Origin: JANWHV01 sp035534995
GTDB taxonomy: Bacteria > Chloroflexota > UBA5177 > JANWHV01
Length of the DNA stretch: 64,000 bases
Assembly (NCBI GenBank): GCA_035534995.1
Contig: DATLQX010000150.1
Coordinates: 11,811-75,810 of the forward strand
Direction of reading: 5' to 3'
The translations under genes were made by a program, and so were the position numbers. The notes under the pieces are model-generated. The model was not told the DNA's origin and did not search any database. It saw only the letters and a list, made by a program, of their open reading frames with translations. Below are positions 24,202 to 32,965 of the stretch, piece after piece. Numbering within the stretch: the first letter of the stretch is position 1; each line of letters begins with the position of its first letter.

Positions 24202-25199
24202 CCCCGATTCTGCAAATCGCCGTTCCCAGCAAGGGAGCGATGGAGGAGCCGACGCTCCGCTTTCTCGGTGATTGCGGGCTGAAGGTGCGTCGGACTAATT
24301 CCCGCCAGTACAGTGCTCCCATGGGCTCGGGCGCGTTCCTCCAGGCCGTGTTCCAGCGCGCGGCGGACATCCCGCGGAAGTTGGCCACCGGCCTGGTGGA
24401 TGTGGGGATCACCGGTTTTGACATCTTCTCCGAGCATATGGGTGATACGCGGGACGTCATCGTCGCGGTGGAGGACCTGGGCTTCGCCCGCTGCTCCCTG
24501 GATCTGGCCGTGCCGGAGGCCTGGTTGGATGTCACCAACATGGAAGATCTGGTGGATGTCGCGGCGGAGTTTCAGCATCGGGGGAGGCCGCTCCGGATCG
24601 CCACCAAATTCCCCCGCCTGGTTCGCCACTTCCTGCTTGGTCGCGGCCTGGTTAGCCATTCTCTGGTGGAAGGGACCGGAGCCCTGGAAATCGCGCCCGC
24701 CATGGGCTACGCGGACATCATCGCGGACATCAGCGAAACCGGTACTACCCTCCGGGCCAATCATCTCAAGCCACTGGCCGACGGCGCCATCTTGCGCTCG
24801 CAGGCATGCCTGCTTGTCAATCGCGCCCGCCTCGCGTCCTCGCCCACCCGGCTGGAGGCCCTACGTGGCGTACTGGAGATGATCGAGGCTCACCAAAGAG
24901 CACGGGAGCTCGTGAGTATCACCGCGAACGTGGAAGGCGGCGACATGAGGCAGGTGGCCCAGACGGTGCTGCGGCGGCGGGATCTGGCCGGAATGCGCGG
25001 TCCGACGCTTACCCCAGTCTTTGACCCGGATTGTCCGGATCGGGTGTTCGCGGTCACCCTGGTGGTGGCGACCAGCCAACTGGCGGAAGCAAAGGATCAT
25101 CTGCGCGCCTGCGGCGGCGGGGCGATTACCGTGCAGAGTCCGCTCTACGTGTTCGAGCGGGAGTCAACGCTCTACGCGAGGTTACGCGAGAAGTTATAG
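24198..25199 (+). CDS. hisG: ATP phosphoribosyltransferase, long form
   Basis: HisG catalyses the first step of histidine synthesis, joining ATP and PRPP. The 333-residue protein has the catalytic domain with QIAVPSKGAMEEPTLRFL and the PRPP-binding-like EIAPAMGYADIIADISETGTT, then a C-terminal region (about 230-333) with GMRGPTLTPVF and a ferredoxin-like end that resembles the HisG_C regulatory domain. GTG 24198 overlaps the hisZ-like stop (GTGA) and follows a strong GGGGGAGG site, so the two are coupled. Long HisG enzymes are normally self-regulated and work without HisZ, which makes this pair unusual. Confidence 0.85.
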   Translation: MTPILQIAVPSKGAMEEPTLRFLGDCGLKVRRTNSRQYSAPMGSGAFLQAVFQRAADIPRKLATGLVDVGITGFDIFSEHMGDTRDVIVAVEDLGFARCSLDLAVPEAWLDVTNMEDLVDVAAEFQHRGRPLRIATKFPRLVRHFLLGRGLVSHSLVEGTGALEIAPAMGYADIIADISETGTTLRANHLKPLADGAILRSQACLLVNRARLASSPTRLEALRGVLEMIEAHQRARELVSITANVEGGDMRQVAQTVLRRRDLAGMRGPTLTPVFDPDCPDRVFAVTLVVATSQLAEAKDHLRACGGGAITVQSPLYVFERESTLYARLREKL

Positions 25200-25224
25200 C
25201 GGGCGGGCGAACAGCCGGCGCTCA

Positions 25225-26550
25225 TCAGGAGACTCGCCACCCGGCCGGACGCTCCGGCGTTCGCCGTCTGCCGTCATATAACTCAAGCACGACTTGCGAG
25301 AGTTTCTGCGCGTCGTGCCGCAGAGCATTGTGGGTATCCACCACGTCATGCTCGATCACTTGAATGTCCCGACCGACGACCGGCGTGCCAGGGCGTACAA
25401 CCTGGCTCTTCCAGACTCCCGGCTTCTCCGCTCGATAGTTGGAGTTGGTGATCACCACGTCAAACAACCGTCGACCGACATGACTCTCGATTGCCTTCAC
25501 GAAGTCCCAGGCCGTGAAGCCATCGGTTTCTCCTGGTTCGGTGGCAACATTGCACACGAATACCTTGAGCGAGGCTTTCGACTCTTCAATGGCTTGGGCA
25601 ATCCCAGGAACCAACAGATTCGGCATGATGCTCGTATAGAGACTCCCAGGGCCAATCACGATCACATCCGCTTCTCGTATCTCGGTAATTGCCTTGGCGT
25701 TGGCCTCCGGCGCCTCCGGCAAGAGGAATACGCGGTCGATCGGTGACTTGCCATTGGCCAGAACGGATTCGCCTTCCACGGTGGATTGATCGCGCAAGGA
25801 GGCGGCAAGCGTGACATCCTGTAAGGTGGAGGGAAGGATTTTCCCTCGCACCGCCAGGACGCTATTTGTTGCCTCAAGGGCCCCTTCAAAGCTGCCGGTA
25901 ATGTCGGCCATGGCGGCGATGAACAAGTTGCCGAAACTATGACCTTCTAGACCCGACCCCTTCTTGAACCGATATTGCAACAACTCCACCATCATGTCCT
26001 CAACGTCCGCCAGCGCCGCGATACATTGGCGGAAGTCGCCCGGCGGCAGGATGCGCAATTCACGGCGGAGGCGGCCTGAGCTGCCGCCATCATCGGCCAC
26101 CGTGACCACCACGGTAAGGTTCCGCGAGTAAGTGCGGAGGCCATGCAGGAGTAGCGACATCCCGGTGCCGCCTCCAATGGCCGTGATCCTGGGACCACGC
26201 TGCAGCAACTTATGCTGCGCTACCGCGCCGATGACCGAGATTTTGGGTGAGCTTGTCTTGCCGTTGATCTGGGGTATCACAGCCACAATGACCCGGTTGA
26301 GATGGCGTAGGGCCAGGACAATGGCCAGAATCCCAACAGTGAGGAACAATGCCCCGCGGAGGGTGTGATCGATCCATTGAAGGGTAATGTCATAGATGTA
26401 AGGGGAAGCCCAGCTGGGAAATGGATATTGCCGATACAGGGCCAGCAAGATATAGTCGATACCGAGGAGAATGACCAACATTCCGAAGCCGAAGACAACT
26501 AACCATCGCTTGATGGTGCTGCCTGGAGCCATCCAGGCCGGGATAGTCAA
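25225..26550 (-). CDS. YvcK/GlmR (CofD-like) protein with N-terminal membrane segments
   Basis: A 441-residue protein. Residues 1-90 hold two hydrophobic helices; the rest is the YvcK/CofD-like fold, with AIGGGTGMS near 124-132, VTVADDGGSSGRLR, PPGDFRQCIAALAD and EADVIVIGPGSLYTSI. YvcK (GlmR) binds UDP-GlcNAc and steers carbon to wall precursors in Firmicutes; membrane-anchored versions are common in other phyla. Translation appears to start at TTG 26550 with AAGGAG seven bases upstream; the next in-frame ATG at 26532 has no such site. It is convergent with hisG (25-base gap) and divergent from def. Confidence 0.86.
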   Translation of the reverse strand: MTIPAWMAPGSTIKRWLVVFGFGMLVILLGIDYILLALYRQYPFPSWASPYIYDITLQWIDHTLRGALFLTVGILAIVLALRHLNRVIVAVIPQINGKTSSPKISVIGAVAQHKLLQRGPRITAIGGGTGMSLLLHGLRTYSRNLTVVVTVADDGGSSGRLRRELRILPPGDFRQCIAALADVEDMMVELLQYRFKKGSGLEGHSFGNLFIAAMADITGSFEGALEATNSVLAVRGKILPSTLQDVTLAASLRDQSTVEGESVLANGKSPIDRVFLLPEAPEANAKAITEIREADVIVIGPGSLYTSIMPNLLVPGIAQAIEESKASLKVFVCNVATEPGETDGFTAWDFVKAIESHVGRRLFDVVITNSNYRAEKPGVWKSQVVRPGTPVVGRDIQVIEHDVVDTHNALRHDAQKLSQVVLELYDGRRRTPERPAGWRVS

Positions 26551-26683
26551 TGCATTGCTCCTTCACCTGTGGATGGCCGCGCCGCCGCCTCTGTCACAAC
26601 TAGCCCATCTTCCACTCTAACAGGGGGATCATGGTATGTCAAACATGCTACGTCCCACGCCACCGGAGCCCTCGTTCCGCCTA

Positions 26684-26692
26684 TGATATACT
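26684..26692 (+). promoter_or_regulatory. Extended -10 promoter candidate for def
   Basis: TGA at 26684-26686 directly followed by TATACT at 26687-26692 forms an extended -10 element (TGnTATAnT type). No good -35 hexamer lies 17 bases upstream. It sits 80 bases before the def start in the intergenic region between the divergent glmR-like and def genes. Confidence 0.4.
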
Positions 26693-26771
26693 TTTCATAT
26701 TCGTGCCGCGCGCGACGCGGTGGACTGTTCGAGGATTTTCCGTCATTAGCCCTTACAGGGGAGCAACTCAG

Positions 26772-27284
26772 GTGGCCATTCGTCCAATTCTTACCAGCGA
26801 AAAGCCGCTTCTGCATCAGCGGGCACGGCCAATCGCGCGCGTCGACATCGCCCTGCGCCGGCTCTTGCGTGATATGGTGGACACCATGCGCGACGCCCCT
26901 GGGGTGGGGCTGGCCGGACCACAAATCGGGGTTCCGCTGCGGGTGGTGGTGATCGAATACGAGCAAACCCTCTATAAGCTGATCAATCCGGAGATCACCT
27001 GGTTTTCCTCCGAGCGCGTGGTGGCCGATGAGGGATGCCTGAGCATCCCCGGCTATATCGGTGCCGTCGAGCGATCCGAGCGGGTTAAAGTCAGGGCCAA
27101 GAATGAGCAAGGCAAGGCCATCAGCCTCACTCCCGAGGGTTGGTTGGCCCGCATCTTCCAACATGAAGTTGATCACCTGGATGGCATCCTGTTCCCTGAT
27201 CGGATGGCCCTCGGCGAACGCCTGCGCCCCGCTCCGGACGAGGACGTTGACCAGCCGGCCGAACAGGTTGCCTCGGGGCAATAG
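26772..27284 (+). CDS. def: Peptide deformylase
   Basis: Removes the N-formyl group from nascent proteins using an active-site metal. The 170-residue enzyme has all three motifs: GVGLAGPQ (44-51), EGCLS (87-91, Cys89 metal ligand) and HEVDH (131-135). The frame is open upstream to 26631 but the GTG at 26772 is the likely start: GGGGAG at 26757-26762 is correctly spaced, and the family begins with AIRPILT-type sequence. It ends 7 bases from the convergent nucleotide sugar dehydrogenase gene. Confidence 0.94.
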   Translation: MAIRPILTSEKPLLHQRARPIARVDIALRRLLRDMVDTMRDAPGVGLAGPQIGVPLRVVVIEYEQTLYKLINPEITWFSSERVVADEGCLSIPGYIGAVERSERVKVRAKNEQGKAISLTPEGWLARIFQHEVDHLDGILFPDRMALGERLRPAPDEDVDQPAEQVASGQ

Positions 27285-27291
27285 GGCGCGG

Positions 27292-28617
27292 TCACTCCCT
27301 CTCGCCCACCAGGCTCGCGGCCAGCCCAACGCGAAGGGTACGTATACCTTTCGCGGCCAGTTCCTGGCTGGCCCGGGCATCCATGACCCCCCTGCCATCC
27401 AATACCACCTGAATACCGGGAAAGGCGGAGAGGTCCAGGGCCCGATAGGCATCGTGGTTGGCTTGCAGGATCACGGCGTCCACCTCCGGGAGAGGAGAAA
27501 GGGAGACCGGTTGAATCTTGAGCGCCCTTTGCTCCTCCAGAGTCAATAATGGATCGTGGCCGAGGACGATGGCACCCCGATGGCGCAGCTCCCGCGAGAG
27601 CTTTTTAGCGCTGGTGTGCGCGCTCTCCTTTACGTTCTCCCGGTAGGCCAGACCCAAAATCAACACATGCAGACCCGCGAGTCCCCCGAGTGCCTCCTCC
27701 AGAAGGTCTACCCCGTGCGCCGCCATTGAGTCATTGATGGCCCGAGCAAGGGGCGGCAAACGGAACTCATCCCACTTACTAAAAAGGAAATACGGGTAGA
27801 CGGGGATACAGTGTCCACCCACCCCTACGCTAGGTTGGTGTACATGCGAGAAGGGCTGGGAGTTCGCGGCCACGATCACCTCTTGCACGTCGAGTCCCTC
27901 GCGTTCGGCGTACAGGGCGAACTCGTTGGCCAGGGCGATATTCACATCGCGATAGGTGGTTTCCACCAGTTTTGTGTATTCCGCCGCCTCGGCGGAACTC
28001 AGGGCCCGCACTTCCGCTTGCAGGACCGACTGGTAGAAGCGGAGTGCCGCCTGGGTGCTGGCCTGGTCCACGCCGCCCACGATTTTCGGGTAGCGCGCCA
28101 GGTCACGGAAAATCCGTCCAGAATAGACTCGTTCGGGGCTGAAGGCAAGCTGAAAATCGGCTCCCGCCACCAGGTGGGAGGCCGATTGCAGGAGTTGGGC
28201 CAGCCGGCCCCTGGTGGTTCCCACCGGAAGGGTGGTCTCGTACACAACCAGAGTACCTGGTCGGAGCCCCGCGCCGGCACTTAGAGTCGCCGCGTCGATG
28301 TGATGGTAGTCCACCTCACGGGAGTCGGTCAGGGCCACCGGGACGATGATCACGATCACGGACGCGGCGGCGGCGGCGGCGGCGGTGTCGGTGGTCGCCC
28401 GGAGTCGTCCTTCCCCATGTACGCGACGTAACGCCTCGGCCAGCCCCTGCTCGGAGTCAAAGGGGGCGCTACCGTGATTCACCGCGTCCACCACGTCAAC
28501 GGCAACGTCGCAGCCGATTACCTCGCGGCCGGCGAGGGCGCACTGAACCGCAAGTGGGAGGCCAATTTTTCCCAGGCCGACCACGCAAACCACGCCGCTC
28601 CCGCTTGTTTCAGTCAC
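27292..28617 (-). CDS. Nucleotide sugar 6-dehydrogenase (WbpA/WecC-like)
   Basis: A 441-residue NAD-dependent enzyme that oxidises C6 of a UDP-N-acetylhexosamine to a uronate. It has the Rossmann motif GLGKIGLPLA, the central LVETTYRDVNIALANEFAL with conserved Lys and Asn, and the catalytic Cys270 in VGGHCIPVYPYF. The sequence resembles WbpA/WecC more than UDP-glucose dehydrogenase. It is the last gene of a minus-strand set whose other members match WbpD, WbpE and WbpB, so its likely product is UDP-GlcNAcA. A run of seven Ala near residue 80 comes from a GCG repeat. It overlaps the upstream oxidoreductase gene by 4 bases. Confidence 0.85.
   Translation of the reverse strand: MTETSGSGVVCVVGLGKIGLPLAVQCALAGREVIGCDVAVDVVDAVNHGSAPFDSEQGLAEALRRVHGEGRLRATTDTAAAAAAASVIVIIVPVALTDSREVDYHHIDAATLSAGAGLRPGTLVVYETTLPVGTTRGRLAQLLQSASHLVAGADFQLAFSPERVYSGRIFRDLARYPKIVGGVDQASTQAALRFYQSVLQAEVRALSSAEAAEYTKLVETTYRDVNIALANEFALYAEREGLDVQEVIVAANSQPFSHVHQPSVGVGGHCIPVYPYFLFSKWDEFRLPPLARAINDSMAAHGVDLLEEALGGLAGLHVLILGLAYRENVKESAHTSAKKLSRELRHRGAIVLGHDPLLTLEEQRALKIQPVSLSPLPEVDAVILQANHDAYRALDLSAFPGIQVVLDGRGVMDARASQELAAKGIRTLRVGLAASLVGERE
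28364..28384. repeat. (GCG)7 trinucleotide tract inside a coding region
   Basis: Seven GCG units in a row encode seven Ala on the minus strand within the nucleotide sugar dehydrogenase. Length changes by whole units would keep the frame. It is at a surface position between Rossmann strands, so the effect on function is probably small. Confidence 0.6.
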
Positions 28618-29663
28618 CCAACACCTCCCTGGCTGGCGGCCGCGACCGCGGATCCCGCCCGGCCAGATTCTACAATCAGCGTGGCCAGCCGGAGCGCCTC
28701 CAGCCCATCCTCGGCTGTCACCAAAACGGGCTCGGCGGTCCCTGGGTCACCGGCGAACCAATTGTTCCGCGTCCGTCCGACGGCCATGGCGAATTGCTCA
28801 AGCTCAACCCGCAGCGGCTCGCGCTTCTCCACCTTGTAGCGGGTCATGCTACCTTCGCTGACACCGGTCAGATTCTGCAAGGTTCCCCATTGGGTCGCCG
28901 CGTAATCGTTGGCATAGAAATACAAATCCTGGACCAGATAGTCCACCACGAACATCCCCCGCTCTCCGGTGAGGGTCAAGGTACGTACCTTGGTGGGAGT
29001 CAGCCAGTTTATGTCAAGAGAGGCAATTACTCCATTGGCGAAACGAAGTTGGCCGCAGAGCAAGTCCTCATGGGCGCTGTGGATGCGCCGCTCGGTTTCG
29101 GCGAACACCCGAATCACCTCGGTCCCGATCAGGAACCGCAGCACATCGATGTCGTGCGTGGCCAGGTCAAGCACCACCCCGACATCCTGCACGCGGGCCG
29201 GAAACGGCCCCAGGCGTCGAACATGAGCGAGAAACATGCGACCCAACTCGCCCGTATCGAGCCGCCGCTTGAGTTCGATGATCGCTGGATTAAAGTGCTC
29301 CACGTGACCCACCGCCAGCAGCGCCCCGTGGCGGATCGCCAAAGAGGCAAGTTCGCGCGCCTGGTCCACGCTGGCAGCGATCGGTTTTTCGATGAGCGAC
29401 GCGATCCCGGCCCGGAGAACGTCCCCCGCCACCGCGTGATGGGCGAGTGTGGGAACGGCTACCACGACGAAATCCGGGCTCGTGCTGTCCAGCAAATCCT
29501 GGTGGCGGGCGAACGCGGCCACGCCGAACCGGCGCACGGCTGCCTGCCGTCGGACCGGATCCTCTTCTACCATGCCCACCACCTCGATCCCATCCATCTC
29601 GGACAGCACCCTGAGGTGGTTGCGGCCCATCACGCCGCACCCGATAACCGCCGCCTTTAGCAC
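28614..29663 (-). CDS. Gfo/Idh/MocA family sugar oxidoreductase (WbpB/WlbA-like)
   Basis: A 349-residue NAD-dependent dehydrogenase. It has GCGVMGRNHLRVL at the N-terminal nucleotide-binding loop, the family EKPIA motif near 93-97 with its conserved Lys, and DLATHDIDVLRFLIG with the substrate-proximal Asp and His. In the WbpA/B/E/D pathway the WbpB or WlbA enzyme oxidises C3 of UDP-GlcNAcA to the 3-keto form, and the next gene supplies the aminotransferase. The overlaps of 7 bases with the aminotransferase gene and 4 with the dehydrogenase gene indicate one operon. Without biochemical data, another position on the sugar is possible. Confidence 0.84.
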   Translation of the reverse strand: MLKAAVIGCGVMGRNHLRVLSEMDGIEVVGMVEEDPVRRQAAVRRFGVAAFARHQDLLDSTSPDFVVVAVPTLAHHAVAGDVLRAGIASLIEKPIAASVDQARELASLAIRHGALLAVGHVEHFNPAIIELKRRLDTGELGRMFLAHVRRLGPFPARVQDVGVVLDLATHDIDVLRFLIGTEVIRVFAETERRIHSAHEDLLCGQLRFANGVIASLDINWLTPTKVRTLTLTGERGMFVVDYLVQDLYFYANDYAATQWGTLQNLTGVSEGSMTRYKVEKREPLRVELEQFAMAVGRTRNNWFAGDPGTAEPVLVTAEDGLEALRLATLIVESGRAGSAVAAASQGGVG

Positions 29664-30730
29664 AGGGCCCGGACCTCCCGCACGATAGTCTCCAGATCCT
29701 GTTCGCTAAGTTGAGGGTGTACGGGGAGACATAGCACCTCGCGCGCCGCCCGCTCCGACTCAAGCAGAGAATCCTGGAACCCACGCTCAAGGTACAGGGG
29801 CTGTTGGTGGACAGGGATAGGATAGTGGACGGCGGTTCCAACTCCCCGTTCGCGGAGAGCCGCCGCCACCGCGTCACGCCGGCCGTCCGGGACGCGGATT
29901 GTGTATTGATGATACACGTGCGTGTACCCCGGCGCGACATACGGCGTCTCCACCGCCCCTTTCAGCCCTTGGTCGAGGAAGCGGGCATTAGCCTGCCGTT
30001 TCCGGGTGAACTCCTCCAGGCGATGCAATTGCGCCAGGCCAATCGCGGCATGGATGTCGGTCATCCTCAGATTGTAGCCAAGAATCTCATGCCGGTACCG
30101 CTCGCTCTGGCCATGGTTGCGTAACCGCCGTACCCGTTCCGCCAGTTCGGGATCGGCGGTGGTCAACATGCCGCCTTCCACCGAGGTAATGTTCTTGGTC
30201 GGATAAAGGGAAAAGTTCCCGGTGCCAAAGGTTCCTACCGGTTGCCCATGAACGCTCGCCCCGTGGGCCTGCGCCGCGTCCTCCGAGACATACAGATGAT
30301 GCCGCACCGCGAGTTCCATCAGGGCCGGCATATCGGCGGGATAACCGTACAGGTGGACCGGCATGATCGCCTTGGTCCGGTCGGAGATCTTCCGCGCGAC
30401 CTCCGCCGGGTTCAGATTAAAGGTCTTGGGATCGATATCCGCGAAGACGGGTTTCGCGCCTACGTAAAGTATCGAATTGGCCGAGGCGATAAAGGTGAAA
30501 GGCGAGGTAATCACCTCGTCTCCTGGCCCCAGGCCGAGGCCCAGGAGATTGAGGTGTAGCGACGCGGTGCCGGACGATGAGGCGACCGCGTATTTGGCGC
30601 CAATCGCGGTCGCGAATTGCTCCTCGAACGCCGCCACCCGAGCGCCCTGGGCGATTTGGCCGGAACGCAGCACCGCAAGAACGGCTGTTTCCTCGTCCAC
30701 GCCAAAGGTGGGTTTGACCACCTGAATCAT
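29657..30730 (-). CDS. DegT/DnrJ/EryC1/StrS aminotransferase (WbpE/WlbC-like)
   Basis: A 357-residue PLP-dependent sugar aminotransferase. The PLP-binding Lys is Lys179 in SLYPTKNITSVEGG; SSGTASLHLNLL (phosphate-binding) and VSEDAAQAHGA with the PLP-ring Asp are also visible. In this operon it would convert UDP-3-keto-GlcNAcA to UDP-GlcNAc3NA, matching WbpE. The neighbours at both sides are the expected oxidase and acetyltransferase. It is a different family member from the second DegT protein at 34477, so the locus carries at least two amino-sugar branches. Confidence 0.88.
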   Translation of the reverse strand: MIQVVKPTFGVDEETAVLAVLRSGQIAQGARVAAFEEQFATAIGAKYAVASSSGTASLHLNLLGLGLGPGDEVITSPFTFIASANSILYVGAKPVFADIDPKTFNLNPAEVARKISDRTKAIMPVHLYGYPADMPALMELAVRHHLYVSEDAAQAHGASVHGQPVGTFGTGNFSLYPTKNITSVEGGMLTTADPELAERVRRLRNHGQSERYRHEILGYNLRMTDIHAAIGLAQLHRLEEFTRKRQANARFLDQGLKGAVETPYVAPGYTHVYHQYTIRVPDGRRDAVAAALRERGVGTAVHYPIPVHQQPLYLERGFQDSLLESERAAREVLCLPVHPQLSEQDLETIVREVRALC

Positions 30731-30821
30731 CTATGTATCCTTTCCCACGGCAGGCCGAGGAATCAAGGCGACTACCCGCGGCCACGCCATACCGTGCGCG
30801 GCCCCTAATGGCAGTTACGCC

Positions 30822-31421
30822 CTACTCAATTGGAAGTTCTGTTTCGCGACCACAGCGGGCACAGGCCCCTACCTGGCCGGCGATGGGCAGTCCGGAGCCC
30901 ACGAAGGTTAACTTTCCGCCGCAGGCACAGACGTAGCCGGCAAGCCTCGCAGGATTCCCGATCACCAGGCCGTACGCGGGCACCGAACGGGTGACCACGG
31001 CTCCAGCGCCCACGAGGGCGAAACGCCCGATCGTCACCCCCGGCAAAATTATCGCGCCGGCACCAATCGCGCACCCATACTGAAGAAGAATTGGCCCCAC
31101 TTGCCAATCATCGGCCGTCTTCAGTGTCCCCTCCGGGGTAATGGCCCTGGGCAACCGGTCATTCGTGATGCAGCAATGAGGACCGAGGAACACCCCATCC
31201 TCGAGCGTGGCGCCATGGAACACGCTGACATTGTTTTGAATCTTGCATCGGTTCCCAATACGCACGTCGAAATCGACGTAGACGTTCTTGCCAAGGATAC
31301 ATTCGGCCCCGATGCGCGTGTCCTCCCGCACCTGGACCCCTTGCCAGATACGAGTTAGGGCGCCAATGGTAGCTTTTGGCGATACGTCGGCGGTTGGATG
31401 AATCTGGACCGTTTCGTTCAC
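30822..31421 (-). CDS. Left-handed beta-helix N-acetyltransferase (WbpD/WlbB-like) with zinc-ribbon-like end
   Basis: A 199-residue hexapeptide-repeat acetyltransferase: repeated triplet turns such as IHPTADVSPKATIGALTRIW, NVYVDFDVRIGNRCKIQNNV and GAGAIILPGVTIGRFALVGAG predict a left-handed beta helix with CoA bound between subunits. WbpD-type enzymes acetylate the 3-amino group of UDP-GlcNAc3NA. Unusual for a minimal enzyme is the C-terminus, YVCACGGKL and later GACARCGRE, two CxC/CxxC pairs that probably bind zinc; such tails occur in some WlbB/WbpD homologues. It is the first gene of the four-gene set and precedes the aminotransferase by 91 bases. Confidence 0.86.
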   Translation of the reverse strand: MNETVQIHPTADVSPKATIGALTRIWQGVQVREDTRIGAECILGKNVYVDFDVRIGNRCKIQNNVSVFHGATLEDGVFLGPHCCITNDRLPRAITPEGTLKTADDWQVGPILLQYGCAIGAGAIILPGVTIGRFALVGAGAVVTRSVPAYGLVIGNPARLAGYVCACGGKLTFVGSGLPIAGQVGACARCGRETELPIE

Positions 31422-31439
31422 GTAGGGATTATAGCATCG

Positions 31440-32663
31440 TCAATCCGATTTCGATCCTGATCGAATCAGACGCAGCACGTCGCCCACTACGCGATCGGCG
31501 TCATGGTGGGCCTCCACGAACTCCCGCGCGGCCTGGCCAAGGCGGTCCCGGAGGGCGGCGTCGGCTATCGCCTGCCTCAGATTCTCGACCACGGTAGCGG
31601 GATTGGTGCTGAGCACCGGAACATTGGCAACCCCATGAGCGCGTTCAAGGTCGGAACTGATATAGGTCAAAACACACTTACCCAGGGCCATGGCCTCTAG
31701 GGTGAGAAGTCCGTACCAACCGGCCATCAGTTGATCGACCACGATATCACAGCGTTCGAGCTCCTCGCGAATCTCCGTGTGAGGCCGGTTGTGTAAGACC
31801 ACGAAATCGAACTCGACCCCTTCGTCGCGCAGTTGCGCGATCGCCCAGTTGACGTACTTCGTCCCCTTGATCCCAGTGTGGCTGGGCGCGTGTACCACCC
31901 TGGGACGCGGATTATCCGCCCGAACCGGCGTCCATTGGCGGATATCGAGCGGGAACCAGAAATACGCATACTCCGACAGATATTGCGCGTACTCCGGCTG
32001 GGCTAGAACCAGATCCGCGTAGCGGGCGGCTTTGCGGGCGCGTGCCTGCTTCTCCGCGGCCACGCAGCGCTCCGTGCAGTCGGTGCAGGTGGCGAACGGA
32101 CGTCCGAGGGGAAGTACGGCGTCCCTAGCCCGGATATCACAGCCGAGAAAAACCATCACCACCGTCCTCCGCAGGAATCGTAGCAGCGGCAAGTCGCGAT
32201 TTTGCAGGTCCATGGAGCCGCCGAAGACGAAAATGAAGGTGTCATGGGTCAGAATGGTCCGCAAAACCAAAAGGATGCCGAGCAGTGTGTGCTCGCGTCG
32301 AGATGCGCTGGCGAGCCCGACATACTCCACGCGCCGGGGGAAGAGAACCGCCTTGTACGGTCGGAGTCGTCGCCGGACCCTCGCCAGGAAGGAGGACGAA
32401 GGGCCGGCGCCGTCTTGCCCGGAATCGTAGAATGGATGCGTTTCCCATGAAATCATGGTCGAGGCGATGTTCCGCCGCGCCAGAGCATCTTGCAGGGCTG
32501 GGTTCAGGGTGCCAATCTGGAACATCCCGATCAGGACGCGGCGCGGGCGGCGGCGGGATAGCGCCCGCCTCGTTATCGCCCGAAGCCGGCGCCCAAGCGG
32601 GTCGGCCCAGCGCAAGGGTTCAACTTGTTTCATCACGAAGTCCGCCGTGCTCCTGTGTCGCAT
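31440..32663 (-). CDS. GT-B fold glycosyltransferase-like protein
   Basis: A 407-residue protein. The C-terminal half resembles a GT4-type donor-binding domain: PRVVHAPSHTGIKGTKYV, then ERCDIVVDQLMAGWYGLLTLEAMALGKCVLTY with the usual Glu-containing motif. The N-terminal half is atypical and contains CTDCTERC, a cysteine cluster that could bind a metal. The frame starts at 32663; an internal ATG at 32633 has a slightly better upstream GGCGGA, so the start is uncertain by ten residues. It lies in front of the WbpD-like gene and may add one of the amino-uronic acids to the growing glycan. Sugar specificity is not predictable. Confidence 0.68.
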   Translation of the reverse strand: MRHRSTADFVMKQVEPLRWADPLGRRLRAITRRALSRRRPRRVLIGMFQIGTLNPALQDALARRNIASTMISWETHPFYDSGQDGAGPSSSFLARVRRRLRPYKAVLFPRRVEYVGLASASRREHTLLGILLVLRTILTHDTFIFVFGGSMDLQNRDLPLLRFLRRTVVMVFLGCDIRARDAVLPLGRPFATCTDCTERCVAAEKQARARKAARYADLVLAQPEYAQYLSEYAYFWFPLDIRQWTPVRADNPRPRVVHAPSHTGIKGTKYVNWAIAQLRDEGVEFDFVVLHNRPHTEIREELERCDIVVDQLMAGWYGLLTLEAMALGKCVLTYISSDLERAHGVANVPVLSTNPATVVENLRQAIADAALRDRLGQAAREFVEAHHDADRVVGDVLRLIRSGSKSD

Positions 32664-32965
32664 TTTACTTCAACCGCCATGGAATGTCCGCCGTGTGCGT
32701 AACCGTCTGCCCCTACACCATACCAGCTCCAACTGTGTGGCCTATAAACACCAGCATGGTCGGATTTGAGTGTACCGGTGCCGCCTGGTAAGGATTACCG
32801 GCCGGACAGATGGGCCCGTGGGAGAAGTGCTCTCGTCCTCGCGCACGGCGCGCACGCGGCGGCCAATTCCGTCTTTCCCCAGCGCGCGGGCGCGGCTACA
32901 ATGGGGTCTGGGTCGAATCGAGGACCTGCTGGCGACCCAGATATGCCTATGATGGGAACGAATAC
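32664..32965. other. Divergent intergenic region between two sugar modules
   Basis: About 300 bases separate the minus-strand glycosyltransferase from the plus-strand epimerase. No gene is supported. A TACAAT hexamer at 32897-32902 could be a -10 element for the plus-strand module, but the -35 position (TTTCCC) is poor. Promoters for both directions must lie here or nearby. No repeats or RNA genes were recognised. Confidence 0.4.

Noticed and set aside
26547..27452. Open frame of 301 codons on the minus strand opposite def
   Set aside because: Covers def, which has all three deformylase motifs; the antisense product is unrecognisable.
28364..28384. GCG repeat considered as a CRISPR-like or regulatory repeat
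   Set aside because: It is an in-frame trinucleotide run coding for alanine; no spacers.
28554..29660. Open frame of 368 codons on the plus strand opposite the Gfo/Idh/MocA gene
   Set aside because: Antisense shadow; its sequence has no domain features while the minus-strand product is a clear oxidoreductase.
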